Source: Melieria omissa
Taxonomy: Eukaryota; Arthropoda; Insecta; Diptera; Ulidiidae
NCBI GenBank assembly: GCA_963971225.1
Contig: OZ020267.1
Coordinates: 109,944,163 to 110,008,162 of the forward strand
Direction of reading: 5' to 3'
Length of the DNA: 64,000 nt
Below the pieces are notes generated by a model. It was not told the origin of the DNA and ran no database searches. It saw only the letters and a list, made by a program, of their open reading frames with translations. Position numbers and translations under genes: made by a program. Below are positions 1 through 10,556 of the stretch, in pieces (the first letter of the stretch is position 1; each line of letters begins with the position of its first letter).

Positions 1-720
1 AAATATTCAATAGGAATTTTGAATGAATGAAGTCAAATATTAAAAAATGAAATTTTCAAAATTTCTGGACAATTTAGGAAAAAATAAAATATCACAAAAT
101 AAATTTTCAAGACCTTAATCTTTAGTTTTTGTAATCTAAACGTTTGCTTTGTCTGAAATATTCAATAAGAATTTTGAATGAATGAAGTCAAATATTCAAA
201 AATAAAATTTAAAAAATTTCTGGGCAATTTAGGAAAAAATAAAAAATAAATAAAATATCACAAAATAAATTTTCAAGACCTCAATCTTTAGTTTTCGTAA
301 TCTAAACGTTTGCTTTGTCTGAACTATTCAATAAGAATTTTGAATGAATGAAGTCAAATATACAAAAATAAAAATTTCAAATTTTCTTGACAAGTTAGGA
401 ATAAAAAAAAAAATAAATAAAATATCACAAAATACATTTTTAAGACCTCAATCTTTAGTTTTTGTAATCTAAACGTTTGCTTTGTTTGAAATATTCAATA
501 AGAATTTTAAATAAAATTACTACAAAAAAGTAAAGTAAAAGTAAGTCAAAGTTTTCGTATTCTACTCGTTTGTTTCGCCGAAAAATTACAAAAATAAACA
601 ATAATAAAAATAACAATAAACAATTAAAAAAAATTAAAATTAAAAACAAAAATATCCAACACCTCAGTCGGTCAGTTTTCGTAGTCTAAGCGTTTGTTTT
701 GCCTGAAATATTGAACCATA
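1..720. repeat. Tandem repeat, about 166-bp unit
   Basis: The landmark GTAATCTAAACGTTTG recurs at 131, 297 and 464 (spacing 166 and 167), and degenerate forms follow at 557 and 681. Each unit also carries AATAAGAATTTTGAATGAATG and an A-rich stretch with small length differences. The array is cut by the window's left edge, so its full length is unknown. The unit is more than 70% A+T with no credible ORF. It decays to the right (spacing 93, then 124), as expected at the edge of an array. Confidence 0.9.
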
Positions 721-818
721 AAGTAATTTAATGCTCCAATTTTCATCAGTTGCTTCTAACGTTGCGCCTACAAAGCGACCGCAAACTCCCCGCGGCTACT
801 TTACACTTGCACACAACC

Positions 819-840
819 ACACACACACACACACACACAC
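819..840. repeat. (CA)n microsatellite
   Basis: Eleven uninterrupted CA dinucleotides. An ORF that crosses it reads Thr-His repeats and is not a gene. Confidence 0.9.
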
Positions 841-2700
841 TAACAGAACCCGCAACGCTTCCACTCATGAGCCATTCAAATTCTCAACCATCATTGGAAC
901 TCAATTAAAATTGTTTATGTGAGAGGAGGAGCAACAACAACAACAGCAACAACACTAACAAAAAATTGTGAAAAAACAAAAATTGCGCTGTTTATTTTGG
1001 CAAAAATTCAGGCGCCGCATGTGCTGCTTCCTTTGCGCCACTCGCCATTCCGAACGCCCACCCCGACGCCTCCGACGAATGTCGGCGCGTAAAGTTTCGA
1101 ACAAAACAAACGAAACGACGCGCAACGTAGCGAACGTCGTAAAATAAACGAGCCGTAGCACATGAAGCCAACAAAAATATCAATAACAACAACAACAATA
1201 ACAGCAACAAGCAACAGCGGGTACCATAAGCAGTACAAAAACAACAACAAATATGCGCAAAAGGCGCATGCAAAATACTCTTCTGCAAAGGAGCAATGCC
1301 GCCACAAGCGACGCGTTGCCCCCTCAAAGAGCCGCACGCCGCGCGCCTTCGACGTCATTCACCAGCCGCGTTAGTCGTAAAATACGCGTTGTTGGCTTTT
1401 GCTCTGCTGTTTCAGTTTACGATGTTGCCACGCGTCATTGGATCTTATGGGCCTGCGCCTGCCTGCCACAACAACAACAACAACACAATATCGAAACTTT
1501 GCCCTTTAGCGTGTGGCGCAGCAACGAGTTGCTGCTGTTGTTGTTGTATGTTGTTGGTGTTATTTTGAGATTTCATAATTTTAATTTCCGCATGTGCGGT
1601 GCTGCCCTTTTGCCGCACTCGGAAAAATATCGAACTGTAAAATTGCACAATTTGCAAATAAACCCCACGCAGCAGCCCCCAACCCGCACCGACCAGTCAC
1701 GCGCCGACGCTTTTGCCACCAAAAAGCGCTGCCGGCATTTGCATGCATGCATCAGCGCCAACAACAACAATAACAACACAAACACTCACACCAACGCCAA
1801 CACTCTGCACCCGGTCCCCTTTGCCTTTCACGCGCCGCTCTGCGAGCCGCTTGCATGATCGGCAATGCTATCATTGAACTGGCGTTGCCAGATTTTCACT
1901 TTTGATGTTTTGTTTGCATTGAAGTTTGCGCTCGCGCGCTCGCTTACGCTACCTTTGGGCCACTCAAGTGCAGTTAATTAAATTAACGATTTTGTATTTT
2001 GCGTCCGCGTCCGCGCCCGCAATCGCTCGACGTTCGCCTCGCGTTACGGCGGCGTCGCTGTCCCGTTGTTGTTTTAATTGAATTGTTTCGTTTTCGGCAT
2101 TTCGAAAAGTTTCCTCCAGTTGCAGCTGCAGCTATGCATACGCAAAGTTTTGCCGCGCAGTTGGCTAATTGACGTTTTCTACTCCTGTACTCGCTTCGAA
2201 ACGGCAACACTGGCGCTCCTGCGTCCCTCCACTCTATCCCCTGTACGCCTTACGTGTAACGGTAGCATGCCTTTTGCTTTGGCTCGTTGCTACTGTTGTT
2301 TTTGTTGTTGTTGTTGCCATTCAGTTCTGGTAATTTTACACTCCACTTGCAAAGGTAACAATTTGGCACCGCACTCCTCGGCAAAACTCCATTTGCAGCT
2401 TCTAATTGACGTGGATGCGCGCCGGCCGCGTGCACAGTTAGTGGAAGTGGAGCGGCACGACGAAGAGGAACTGGCGGCGGCGGCGTCTGTCGGTTACCCG
2501 AAATTAATTAAACTGCATGAAATTCGTTGCATATCGAGCACACGGCGAATATTTGCGCAATACCCACCACAGATGCTGTGTGCGCTCGTTTGTGTACGTG
2601 AGTGTCTGTGTGTGTGTGTGTTTATGTTTGTGTGTGTTTCAAAATCTGACAATTTAATTCTGATTTATTTAATGTAAGCAAATACAAATAGATTCGAGCT
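841..2700. other. No supported gene; GC-richer DNA with CAA/CAG runs
   Basis: This stretch is clearly richer in G+C than its flanks and carries many short CAA/CAG/TTG runs (around 930-955, 1186-1210, 1470-1485, 1528-1548, 1758-1775, 2296-2318) and a TG run near 2606-2622. Open frames up to about 200 codons exist on both strands (for example 1253-1858, +), but they run through simple repeats, share no recognisable domain and have no splice or promoter context I trust. It could be a 5' UTR or regulatory region of a distant gene. Confidence 0.6.
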
Positions 2701-2712
2701 GGTTACGAGTCG

Positions 2713-2760
2713 TTACTCAGTGGTTGAACTGATAGTTGAAGAGTCGCTGGTTTGAATCCC
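2713..2760 (+). other. tRNA-like A/B-box pair (possible SINE head)
   Basis: TTACTCAGTGG at 2713-2723 resembles a pol III A box and GGTTTGAATCC at 2749-2759 a B box, 36 bp apart. That is shorter than in a normal tRNA, and no cloverleaf with paired acceptor arms is evident. It is most likely a decayed tRNA-derived SINE head or tRNA pseudogene; chance is possible. Confidence 0.3.
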
Positions 2761-2819
2761 ATAGAAAAGAACTGAAAAAATCATTTTTTTAATAGGAGCC
2801 AACATACCTAATAATTATA

Positions 2820-3439
2820 TAGGGTGTTTTTTTTTAGAGGTATAGAACTTCGAATTGAAATAAAACACAAGAAAATCGTTTTAATGTCCATCAATTTGGC
2901 TTTATTGGAATGATAATTTTATGCCATTAATGTTTAAATATGATTTCGGGCATGTGGCTGCCGCGGCTGGCTCGAATAAAGCCAATTCTACAGGTCCAAT
3001 TTTTAAAGTTAATGGACAAAGCTTCAATTGCTGTGCACGGTGGCGAATCGATTCATTCGGGTCCTCTTCAACATTTTGCTCTACAGCGGCAATTGTTTCT
3101 TCGGTGCGCAGTGTTCGACGTCTCTGCGGATGCGTATTATCACATAGAGTAAACGTAGTGCGAAAACGACCCATGGTTAACCGATGGATGGACCGATTTT
3201 GCTCTGATGGACGATTATGTCGACCATAAAATGGACGGAGCTTGCGGTAAACTTCGCGAACTGAACCATTATTTTCCAAATAAATTTGCACGATTTGCAA
3301 GCGTTGTTCTTTTGTCAACCTGTTCATGATGAAATGGCAAACCAAACTGAACATAAATTACATTCGAGTTGCCAGATTTGACCATCAAATGCCAGTTTTA
3401 TCTCTATTCGAAAAACAAACCTCTAAAAAAAACACCCTA
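2820..3439 (-). mobile_element. Non-autonomous Tc1/mariner-type element, 620 bp
   Basis: Terminal inverted repeats read TAGGGTGTTTTTTTTTAGAGG at the left and its near-perfect complement at 3419-3439. TA flanks both ends (2818-2819 and 3440-3441), as expected for a TA target duplication. The interior carries only the N-terminal part of a transposase on the minus strand; the catalytic region is deleted and a short coding-like remnant near the distal end is fused to it. It cannot mobilise itself. Confidence 0.85.
2902..3327 (-). pseudogene. Transposase N-terminal helix-turn-helix fragment
   Basis: The frame starts MNRLTKEQRLQIVQIYLEN and continues with a helix-turn-helix-like region (residues about 1-60 containing the YGRHNRPSEQ motif), then an EETIAAVEQNVEEDP segment. 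Both are typical of the DNA-binding half of insect Tc1/mariner transposases of the DUF4817-like type. In intact relatives this is followed by a DDE catalytic domain, which is missing here: the frame jumps into a short tail (GPVELALFEPAAA) that stops. An in-frame ATG also exists at 3354, but 3327 matches the family start. The family placement comes from memory of the motif pattern and has not been searched. Confidence 0.75.
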
Positions 3440-3589
3440 TATTACATTGGTTTTAAACTGACATTAAGTACTTCAACTGGAAAAGTTTATTAGTAGGAGC
3501 CAAAACTGAAAATAAACACTTGAACTGAAAAGGTCCTTTTTTAATAGATACCAACACACCTAATAATGATATCACATTGGTTCTGGAAG

Positions 3590-4331
3590 AATGAACACAT
3601 TAGGAGACATGGTTATGAATAACGAATTTATGGGCATTTGACTTGAACCTCTCAAAGTTGAACCTCTCAAAGAAAAATTTTCCTAGAAAGATAATTTCAC
3701 AATCGTGGTTCATGGACCAGAAACAAAATCTCTTTGTAATGCATTGTTATAATATGTGAAACTTCAATTCAATCTGCTACTTAACTTTTTATTTTAAGCT
3801 GTTCAAAGTAGATGTGTCCCAAAGTTAATTAAGGATTTCCGTCAAAACAACGACATTGCTTTACTGTATTCTGTTTGTTATTAATATTTGAAGCCTTGGG
3901 TAGACAGATATAACTGATGGATGGCCACACATGGATTGTTATTGGGTCTTTAACAATACTAGATACAGATGCGTTTATGAGTTGTAGTAATGATCCGTTG
4001 GAATACGAGTATTTTTGTAAATTTCAGCAAACTTTTCAGGCTTATCTTTGCCCCTTCATTCAGTCCGGCAAACTTATATGTGTAGTCTTAATTTTAATGT
4101 ACAAGTTTTAATTTATTCATTTAATTATAAGTGCCTCGAGAGTTTACAAATTTGCAATCAAGAGGAAAAATGCATTCTCTAGGAAGATTTTTCGAAGCGA
4201 ACCTTCAATGTGGTGGCTTCCCGTTTGGGTTTCAAGTCTTATAGTAGACTAAAGGGTCTGCCAAGGTATGTACGGAAAAATTCAGCACATCATATTTAGT
4301 CCAGTAAATGAAGCCTCAAAAACTGGGGAAG
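3590..4331. other. No gene or element recognised
   Basis: Unique-looking AT-rich sequence. The only open frame of note (3917-4111, +, 64 codons) has no recognisable motif. Confidence 0.5.
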
Positions 4332-4335
4332 ATAT

Positions 4336-4772
4336 TGTAACGAGGAAGCACTTTGTCGCTGTGCTATGCATGAATGTTTTTACAGGCATACTTTTAGGCA
4401 CGCACTTTAGAGTACGGCAGACTTGCTATAATTTCGATATGGCAAGGATGGCCCGCGATGGTAATGGGATGTGCGAGAACGATCGATTGATAGTCCAATT
4501 CGAATGTGCGAGAACAATCGGTGCGATAAGCGGACAAGTATGAAAGCCAGCCGGGTGCAGCGCAAAGACGAGTTTGATTTGAGCAAGTAAAGAGGAAAAA
4601 TGCAATAGTCCAATAACTAGTAGCAAGTGTAAAGACAAACAAGTGTAAATTTGTAAATACAATGTAAATACAATTATTCCTGGTTCTTGACTGCGCTTGC
4701 GCTGAATAATTGAAGTGGTTTTATTTTCAAGCACAATCCAGAGACGAACTTAGAGAAGTAATCTTCGTAACA
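4336..4772 (+). mobile_element. Solo LTR, 437 bp (family shared with 30272)
   Basis: It begins TGTAACGA and ends TTCGTAACA (TG...CA ends) and is flanked by ATAT on both sides (4332-4335 and 4773-4776), a 4-bp target-site duplication. Its sequence, especially the last 80 bp from CTGCGCTTGCGCTGAATAAT onward, matches the second copy at 30272-30675. No internal gag/pol region, primer-binding site or second LTR is nearby, so this is the product of LTR-LTR recombination. A 4-bp duplication at ATAT fits Ty3/gypsy-type retrotransposons, but the superfamily is inference. The orientation given is arbitrary. Confidence 0.85.
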
Positions 4773-4856
4773 ATATTTATGGGACTGTACTTCTTACAAA
4801 ATCTGCGGAAAGGTATACGCACACTTCTTTTTAGTCTCTAATATTGATATATTTTA

Positions 4857-5351
4857 CGTGGGCAGTCCGATAAGTACTTAGCCCCACCGCCCGATGGTGC
4901 CACTATCGTAAGAGAAATTTACTATCGTGTAGTACATTTCAGCCATATTGGATTTATAGTTTTGTTTTGACCGCGTGTGGAAACGAACGTGTCCGCGGAT
5001 TTTAGAAAAATGGAAAAAGAGCAATATCGGTCGATGATTCGCCAAATTGGTCGCATTAGGCTACGAACAGCTGCCGCATCCACCGTATTCTCCAGATTTG
5101 GCACCGTTGACTTCTTTTTGTTTCCAAACTTGAAAAAATCACTCGCCGGGCAGAAATTTGAGTCGAATGAGGAGGTTATCGCCGCCACGGAGGCCTCCAG
5201 AAAACATATTTTTCAGACGGGTTAAAGAAGTTGGAGCATCGCTGGGTCAAGTGTATCGAGTTGAAAGGAGACTACGTTGAGAAATAAATCGCCACTTTTC
5301 CAACATTTTCGTTTTTCTTTTGTAGGCTAAGTACTTATCGGACCACCCACG
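4857..5351 (+). mobile_element. Internally deleted mariner element, 495 bp
   Basis: The ends are inverted repeats: left CGTGGGCAGTCCGATAAGTA and right complement TACTTATCGGACCACCCACG, extending to about 27 bp with two or three mismatches. TA flanks both ends (4855-4856, 5352-5353). Inside, a transposase start is fused to a C-terminal catalytic portion, so most of the gene is deleted. Confidence 0.9.
5010..5225 (+). pseudogene. Mariner transposase remnant (N terminus joined to C terminus)
   Basis: The frame opens MEKEQYRSMIRQIGRI, a mariner-like N terminus, then jumps to the C-terminal third. Around 5070-5110 a second frame reads LPHPPYSPDLAP, the motif holding the third catalytic Asp of mariner D,D34D transposases. 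The first frame continues as FFLFPNLKKSLAGQKFESNEE, also standard for the family. The first two catalytic Asp regions are absent and there is a frameshift at the join. It is non-functional. Confidence 0.8.
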
Positions 5352-5353
5352 TA

Positions 5354-7520
5354 TGTTTCCCAACTGATTCCTAAGTAGTTGAAGTATTTCACTTTCTTTC
5401 TGAAGTCCTTTACGCAGTTGTATTGATGTCTTAGAAAGTGTGTGTGATAATAGCAATTGCAGTCACTGCAAAACCATTAAGTAATATGTGAGATGTTGGA
5501 GATGTCAACTATGAAACCGAAGAAAATGAGAGAGGGAGTGGCTTTTCGACAGCCGAAGCGACCGGACGTGCGGCGCATGTGCGCTGTGTAATTTTTTAGA
5601 TTAAATCATTATTTCAAATTTCAAAAAAGTGTAATAATTCAAAGAAAAGTTACCCTTGTCTCTAATAGCGACCTATTTTAAGTCAACCTGATTTTTAAGT
5701 ATTTGAACCCTTTAGCTTCCTTTCTTATTTATAATTTCGTATTTTATAAAGTTGCTTAGTGTCTAAGAAACCTTGTGTGATGGTAGGAAATGGGGCCATT
5801 ATGAGATGTGGGAGAGCAGCAAAATGTGTGGAGAAATTTACCCAAACACCTTTCTAAGCTTGACTTTCTGTTGGAAGTTTCTTACAAAGTTGTTGACTTT
5901 TTGTTTTGGTCTAATGACGGACCATTGGTTATGTGTAAATCTAATGGAAAACCTTAGTATATCTGTCAATGCGTTGTGTCCACCATTTTCTGTATGTCTG
6001 TCCCGTTGTAGGCCCGAATCAGGTTTAAAACATTTGGCACCGATGTGTTGAGAAGCTCCTTGGCACACATAATCTACTTAGATTTCTCTGGAAGTCAGGT
6101 AGATTTAAGGCGAATTAACAGGGAACATCAAGTCGCAGTACAATGGATATATCTCTGTCTGAGTGCCGACAAAAAAATTTCCTTTGTCCGATGACTAGAG
6201 AAAAATTTGTACCTTGTCATGTTACACAGCAAATGGTGACGATTTCACAGAAGTTTTTAGAATTACTTCATGCAAATAAATCGGTAATTATTGACGGCGG
6301 GCACCAGAACGCTTAATCAAAGAATATTAGCAAAAGAACATATGTAATCTCATCTACCCACTGTATGCAATTAAAAATAATTTTATCACACCGAAGATAA
6401 ATCACTTCAACCATCTTTCACTGGTTAGATCTATTAACACTCAGCGGTCCATGCATCATATTTAAGTAATCAAACGTCAACTAATCCAACCAGTTCATTA
6501 GCTTTAATGGTAATTAATCTTGGCACTAATTTTTCATAACTTTTAAAGCAATTCAACTAATTGCTAGTAAATTGTACAAAGTTGCCTGCCACATATGAAA
6601 TTATTTACATATAGACATCAGTCGCAACACAAATGCTCCATAAACTCAAAATGCAGAAAGTGTGCCAGTAATGCCAACGTTCTCCGGCCACCTTAGCGTC
6701 TCCCAGTCTTCAATATTCATGTGATCCACACATGCAACGTTCGGAAAAAATTTATTAGACATTTAAAGAGTCTAAACGGAATTTTTACCGCATACAACAA
6801 CAACAGCAACAACGTAAATATGATATATGTAAATTGCTTTTAACCCATGGTATGGCGATATGGGTTTAAAGTGCCCCAAAACCAACGTTGTTGTAAAAAA
6901 GGTTATCTGGCAACTGGTGAGAGATACCACAGTGATTGATTGTCTTTAGGGGTTAAGAAATTTAATTGAAATTGGTCTTTTTCAAGGTCAAAAAGGATTT
7001 TTAATTTAAAGATGTTTAAAAGCAAAAAGTTTTTAATAACAACTTTTTATCTATTGCTACTCTTATTTTCTATTTATAGAAATTTATTGCAGCATTCAGA
7101 TAATCCGAAATTTAAAGACCTGAAATTCTCTACAGCATTTTTATAGCAAGTTCAATAATGATCTATATTGAGGCATGAATGGGTTAAGTCGACAAACTCC
7201 TAAGCGCTGCTGGTGATGCAATGAAAATGCGCGACGTCAACACGCGCCAGCTGACTGACACGATTGCCTGTCGCTTAGCGATCGTGTGTAGCGGGGAGAG
7301 TTCGGAATGTGGCACATCGAACAAATCGGCAAAGCGACTCCCGTGGCGGCAGGACGGGCGGCATCAGGCAAATGATAGGCCGCAAATGCTTGACTGACGG
7401 TTGACAGGATTGTGCCACTATAATTGTTGTTGTTGCGTTTGTTGGCCGTCAGCTGTGTGGTGAGCGCATTGGCGCTGCTGGCTGCGAGTTAGTGTTGTGT
7501 GCCGTGTTGTGCGCTCCCTA
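5354..7520. other. No gene recognised
   Basis: Mostly AT-rich single-copy-looking sequence with a short CAA/CAG run near 6795-6813. From about 7195 the composition becomes more GC-rich, leading into the candidate exon at 7764. The frames present (for example 5773-6051, +) show no motif. Confidence 0.5.
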
Positions 7521-7763
7521 TCGGCCAACGCTATCGGCCACATTCCTGTCCACGCGGCCGATCGCAGCGCCACAACACCGATAGGCAGACAGACAAACCG
7601 CGCCTAATGCTGGTAAAGTGAATTTCCGCCGCTGCGTTGCCGCAACAATTCGCAAGCAAACATGCAAACAAGTTTTGGCCGCGAGTGGTGATTTGTTTTT
7701 GGCATCGACTGTGCAGATTTTACTCGCCGATAGCCGCTGCGATGTGGCGTTAATAAATTTCCA

Positions 7764-7842
7764 ATGCATGCCATGTGCCAGCCGAGTGTGTTGGTTGCTC
7801 TGTTGTGTGTTGTTGTTTTTGTGGTGTTGCTTGACGCTTACA
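7764..7842 (+). CDS. Candidate first coding exon, signal peptide (partial)
   Basis: An ATG at 7764 (second in-frame ATG at 7773 with a GCC context) opens MHAMCQPSVLVALLCVVVFV and continues VLLDAY. This is a strongly hydrophobic segment followed by Asp-Ala-Tyr, the shape of a secretory signal peptide. It stops exactly at TACA|GTAAGT (7843-7848), a consensus splice donor, giving a phase-1 intron, which is common after signal-peptide exons of secreted and Ig-type proteins. The surroundings (7200-7880) are GC-richer than average. No downstream exon was identified, so the gene, its length and its function are unknown. TTG/GTT runs in the hydrophobic part could mimic this by chance. Confidence 0.4.
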
Positions 7843-7879
7843 GTAAGTGTGGAAAAATTGCGCGCCGCCAAGTGTTGAA

Positions 7880-8320
7880 AAAAAATTAAATAACAATTAA
7901 TTGCTGCCGCTCGATTGGACCGAAGCAGAATGCAATGCTTTTAAATGTTTTGCACTTTTTAGGTTATTTTTTTAATTTTATTTTAATTTGCTTTTTCATT
8001 TAATGTTGACATTTATTTTGGCGCAAGTTTTAATGTAAGCGATAAATTTTCAACTGCGTGCGCTGATAACTCGTTGCTGTTTAGAGATTATGAACGCGAA
8101 CGCTGTTGGTGCTGTTGGCAGGATTGATTTTTCGTGGTGATTGTAGTTGTTGTTGTTGCTTTGTGGTATGCATTGAAATGTGTTGACATGCATTTAAGAT
8201 ATCGATCGGCTTTCTAAATATTTCTTGTATCATTTAATTTATGGACATGTTTCATTGGCCTCATGGAATCGGTATCATGGAATCTTAAGTTGCTGACAGG
8301 CTGAGTGAAGCAAAATATCC
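7880..8320. other. No gene recognised
   Basis: AT-rich. If the exon at 7764-7842 is real, this is the start of its intron. Confidence 0.4.
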
Positions 8321-8326
8321 TTAAAC

Positions 8327-8578
8327 TTATTTGTGTAGAAATTTCGGAGGTTCTTGGATGTGGTATACGGGTTTGTGTACTGACTTAATCAATACTATAT
8401 GCAACGGTTGCGCCGGCTTGGTCGAACATATGTCTGAAGTTGCTCTGGCAAGGCGGGTCAAAGAGACGGTACAATAAGGCACCACATCTGCGTTAGAAGG
8501 CCCAAGTACCACAGAACCTGTGCGTGCAAGGGATTTCCAATTGAAGCTATTAAACACAGGACGGAATCTTCTTGACAA
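8327..8578 (-). pseudogene. Non-LTR retrotransposon fragment (post-RNase H region)
   Basis: The minus-strand frame reads KSLARTGSVVLGPSNADVVP and continues with YCTVSLTRLARATSD. It resembles the stretch just after the ADELAR end of the RNase H domain in I/LOA-type fly retrotransposons. No upstream catalytic residues are retained. The assignment rests on pattern memory and on other RNase H fragments lying within 2.4 kb. Confidence 0.4.
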
Positions 8579-8925
8579 CGATAAAAAAAACTACTCCTTG
8601 TGATCAACTGTGATACACAGGCAACCCTCCAAGAGTGGTGTTACGTATTCATTGGTGATAAATTCAAAATTCTGGGAACCAGGCTGTAGTCCTTTCATAA
8701 CCTAAATTTCACAGACTTTACAAAACTTAGCAAAATGTCTCAGTACTCCTAACAAAATGCAATGAAATTTCAAGCTGAACAATGGTTTACTAAAATTCTG
8801 GTTTTCAATGTCATCATTCAAAATGTTACAGCTACCAGAATAGAAGTTCCAATTACCTTAACATATTTTTATATTATAGTTGATTTTAATTTCAAATTAA
8901 ACGTTTTCTGAAACTATCCTTGCCA

Positions 8926-9206
8926 AAATGTCGCTAACATATCGCTCCTTCGCTGCAAGAACGTCATAACTCAAAACTACATCATTCCGAGAAAATTCAA
9001 TTTTAAAATTTACCATTGCAGGCAGTTCAAGGTATCAACAAATTTTTCATGTCGTCTTGTGAGCAAAGTATTGAATATTTTACAAAGAAGTTTTGACAGA
9101 TAAAAAACCATATGCAGAAACACACAGGGCTGCCATAAACTGAAAACAAATTTTTTTTTGAGTGATGACGTTCTTGCAGCGAAGGAGCGATATGTTCCTG
9201 ACATTT
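8926..9206. mobile_element. Inverted-repeat (MITE-like) element
   Basis: A 50-bp arm at 8926-8975 is matched by its reverse complement at 9157-9206 with 46 of 50 positions identical; three of the four differences sit together near the outer end. The arms share CATATCGCTCCTTCGCTGCA. The 181-bp spacer is AT-rich and non-coding. Similarity outside the arms (AAATTA then T-rich) suggests the real termini may lie up to about 35 bp further out. I cannot fix a target duplication. Confidence 0.7.
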
Positions 9207-9279
9207 CACCAAAAATCGTAAAAAAATCTAATTTAAAGTATGGTTTCTAAAAAGGGCATGTTTTATAAAAGCAAAAAAT

Positions 9280-10029
9280 AATCTGACAAGAGACGCCTCA
9301 ATCACCATCTTCACAGACGGTTCTAAGATGGAGGAAGGTACAGGAGCTGGTCTTCACTCAGATGTACTGGACCTCTGTAGCATCTTTCAGGCGGAGATTT
9401 TTGCAATCTGGAAAGCTGTTGAACTAGTCCACGAAAGCGGATTACCACCACGGATATCACAATCTGTGTGGATAGTCAGGCAGCTCTTAAAGCGCTGGAA
9501 TCAGCCACAGTGAAATCGAGGGTAGTGCAAAGTTGTCGCACTGCACTTCGAGACATCGGGCATCACTCTCTGCTGGGTTCAGGGCCACTCTGGAGTGGCA
9601 GGAAACGAGGCAGCGGACGAGATGGCAAGAAAGCAAGTCGCCCTGCCTTGCACCGAAGTGGATAACTCTGTGCTCCTTCCGATATCTGCCCTGTATGTGC
9701 GTATTGACAGGTTGAGCAAAACTTACATCGAGTCCTCATGGCGGAGCAGAACTGATTGCAGTACCTGCCGGGCAATATGGCCTTCCCTTTTCATGAGGAA
9801 AACACGATATGTACTGTCCCTGAGTCGAACCTCTATTAGGCAGCTTGTTGAAGTCATAACTGGACACTGCGCCATTGGATTCATGCTTGTTTCGTCCAGT
9901 GATGTCTGCAGAAGCTGTGGAGATGAAGAAGAAGTGCAAACGATCCAACACTACCTGTGCCACTGCAGGAACGCCGTCTCCGTACCTTGGGGTCAAGGTT
10001 TCTGGCAGACCTGGCCTGCGCGGCAATAG
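9280..10029 (+). pseudogene. 5'-truncated non-LTR retrotransposon: RNase H and Cys/His tail
   Basis: The remnant covers the end of a LINE ORF2. RNase H motifs appear in order, spread over three frames. TIFTDGSK (first Asp, about 9308-9331) and FQAEIFAIWKAVE (Glu, about 9388-9426) share a frame. ICVDSQAALKAL (Asp, about 9463-9500) is in a second frame. VQGHSGVAGNEAADEMAR (about 9575-9630) is in a third and continues to 10029 with a C-terminal CRSCGDEEEVQTIQHYLCHC Cys/His motif. Two frameshifts break it. RNase H plus this tail points to I/LOA-type elements rather than Jockey. There is no reverse transcriptase and no clear poly(A) tail. It is a dead 5'-truncated copy. Confidence 0.8.
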
Positions 10030-10556
10030 TTGAAATTTCGGATCTACTCTCCTTCATCAAGAGGTCGAATTGGTTTGCCCCGGACTGAGAGCCACTGGCT
10101 AGCTCCAGAATCTTCTAAGAAGGGATTCACAATAGGCCATTTTGGCTTGTGGTTAGAGAAATTAAAGTTAAAAGAAGGTTTCAACATATGATGTGTGCTT
10201 TAAAATCATTCAAGGGGATGCATGGCGTAAACTAGGGGACTTAGAAATCTAAAAATTATGACAAAATTTTTTTAAAATATGAGTTTGATCAGTTTGAAGT
10301 TCTGAGAAGACTAATCATGTAGTTTTTTAATTGAGGATGATTTTCGAAAATTCTGACAAACAATTCTAATTCTAACAAACGTTTGAATGGGTGTTGCTGC
10401 CAAATTTGGCAAACTTTAATTCAATTTGCAAAAAACCATGGAATCCGTGAAATGTATGAAATTTCTGGGAAAAAAGAATTAGTTTCATATTCTTGGGAAT
10501 CTTCTAAAAACTCTAAAATTGATTTAACCTGTCTTCATTACTAGAAAGAAAATCAA

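Larger units (their letters stand above)
2766..3590 (+). repeat. Duplicated segment; one copy split by a transposon
   Basis: The segment 2766-2819 joined to 3442-3455 is similar to 3526-3586: both read GAACTGAAAA, then a T-rich run, then AATAG, then CCAACA, then ACCTAATAAT, then ACATTGGTT. The left copy is interrupted by the element at 2820-3439 and the right copy is uninterrupted. The right copy therefore acts as an empty-site reference for the insertion. Confidence 0.75.

Noticed and set aside
1253..1858. 201-codon frame in GC-richer DNA
   Set aside because: It runs through CAA/CAG repeats, with no domain, no splice sites and no promoter; overlapping frames on both strands are equally open.
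4426..4734. Minus-strand frame starting MLENKTTSIIQRKRSQ, repeated at 30225-30638
   Set aside because: Both copies lie inside solo LTRs; the shared sequence is LTR homology, not a gene family.
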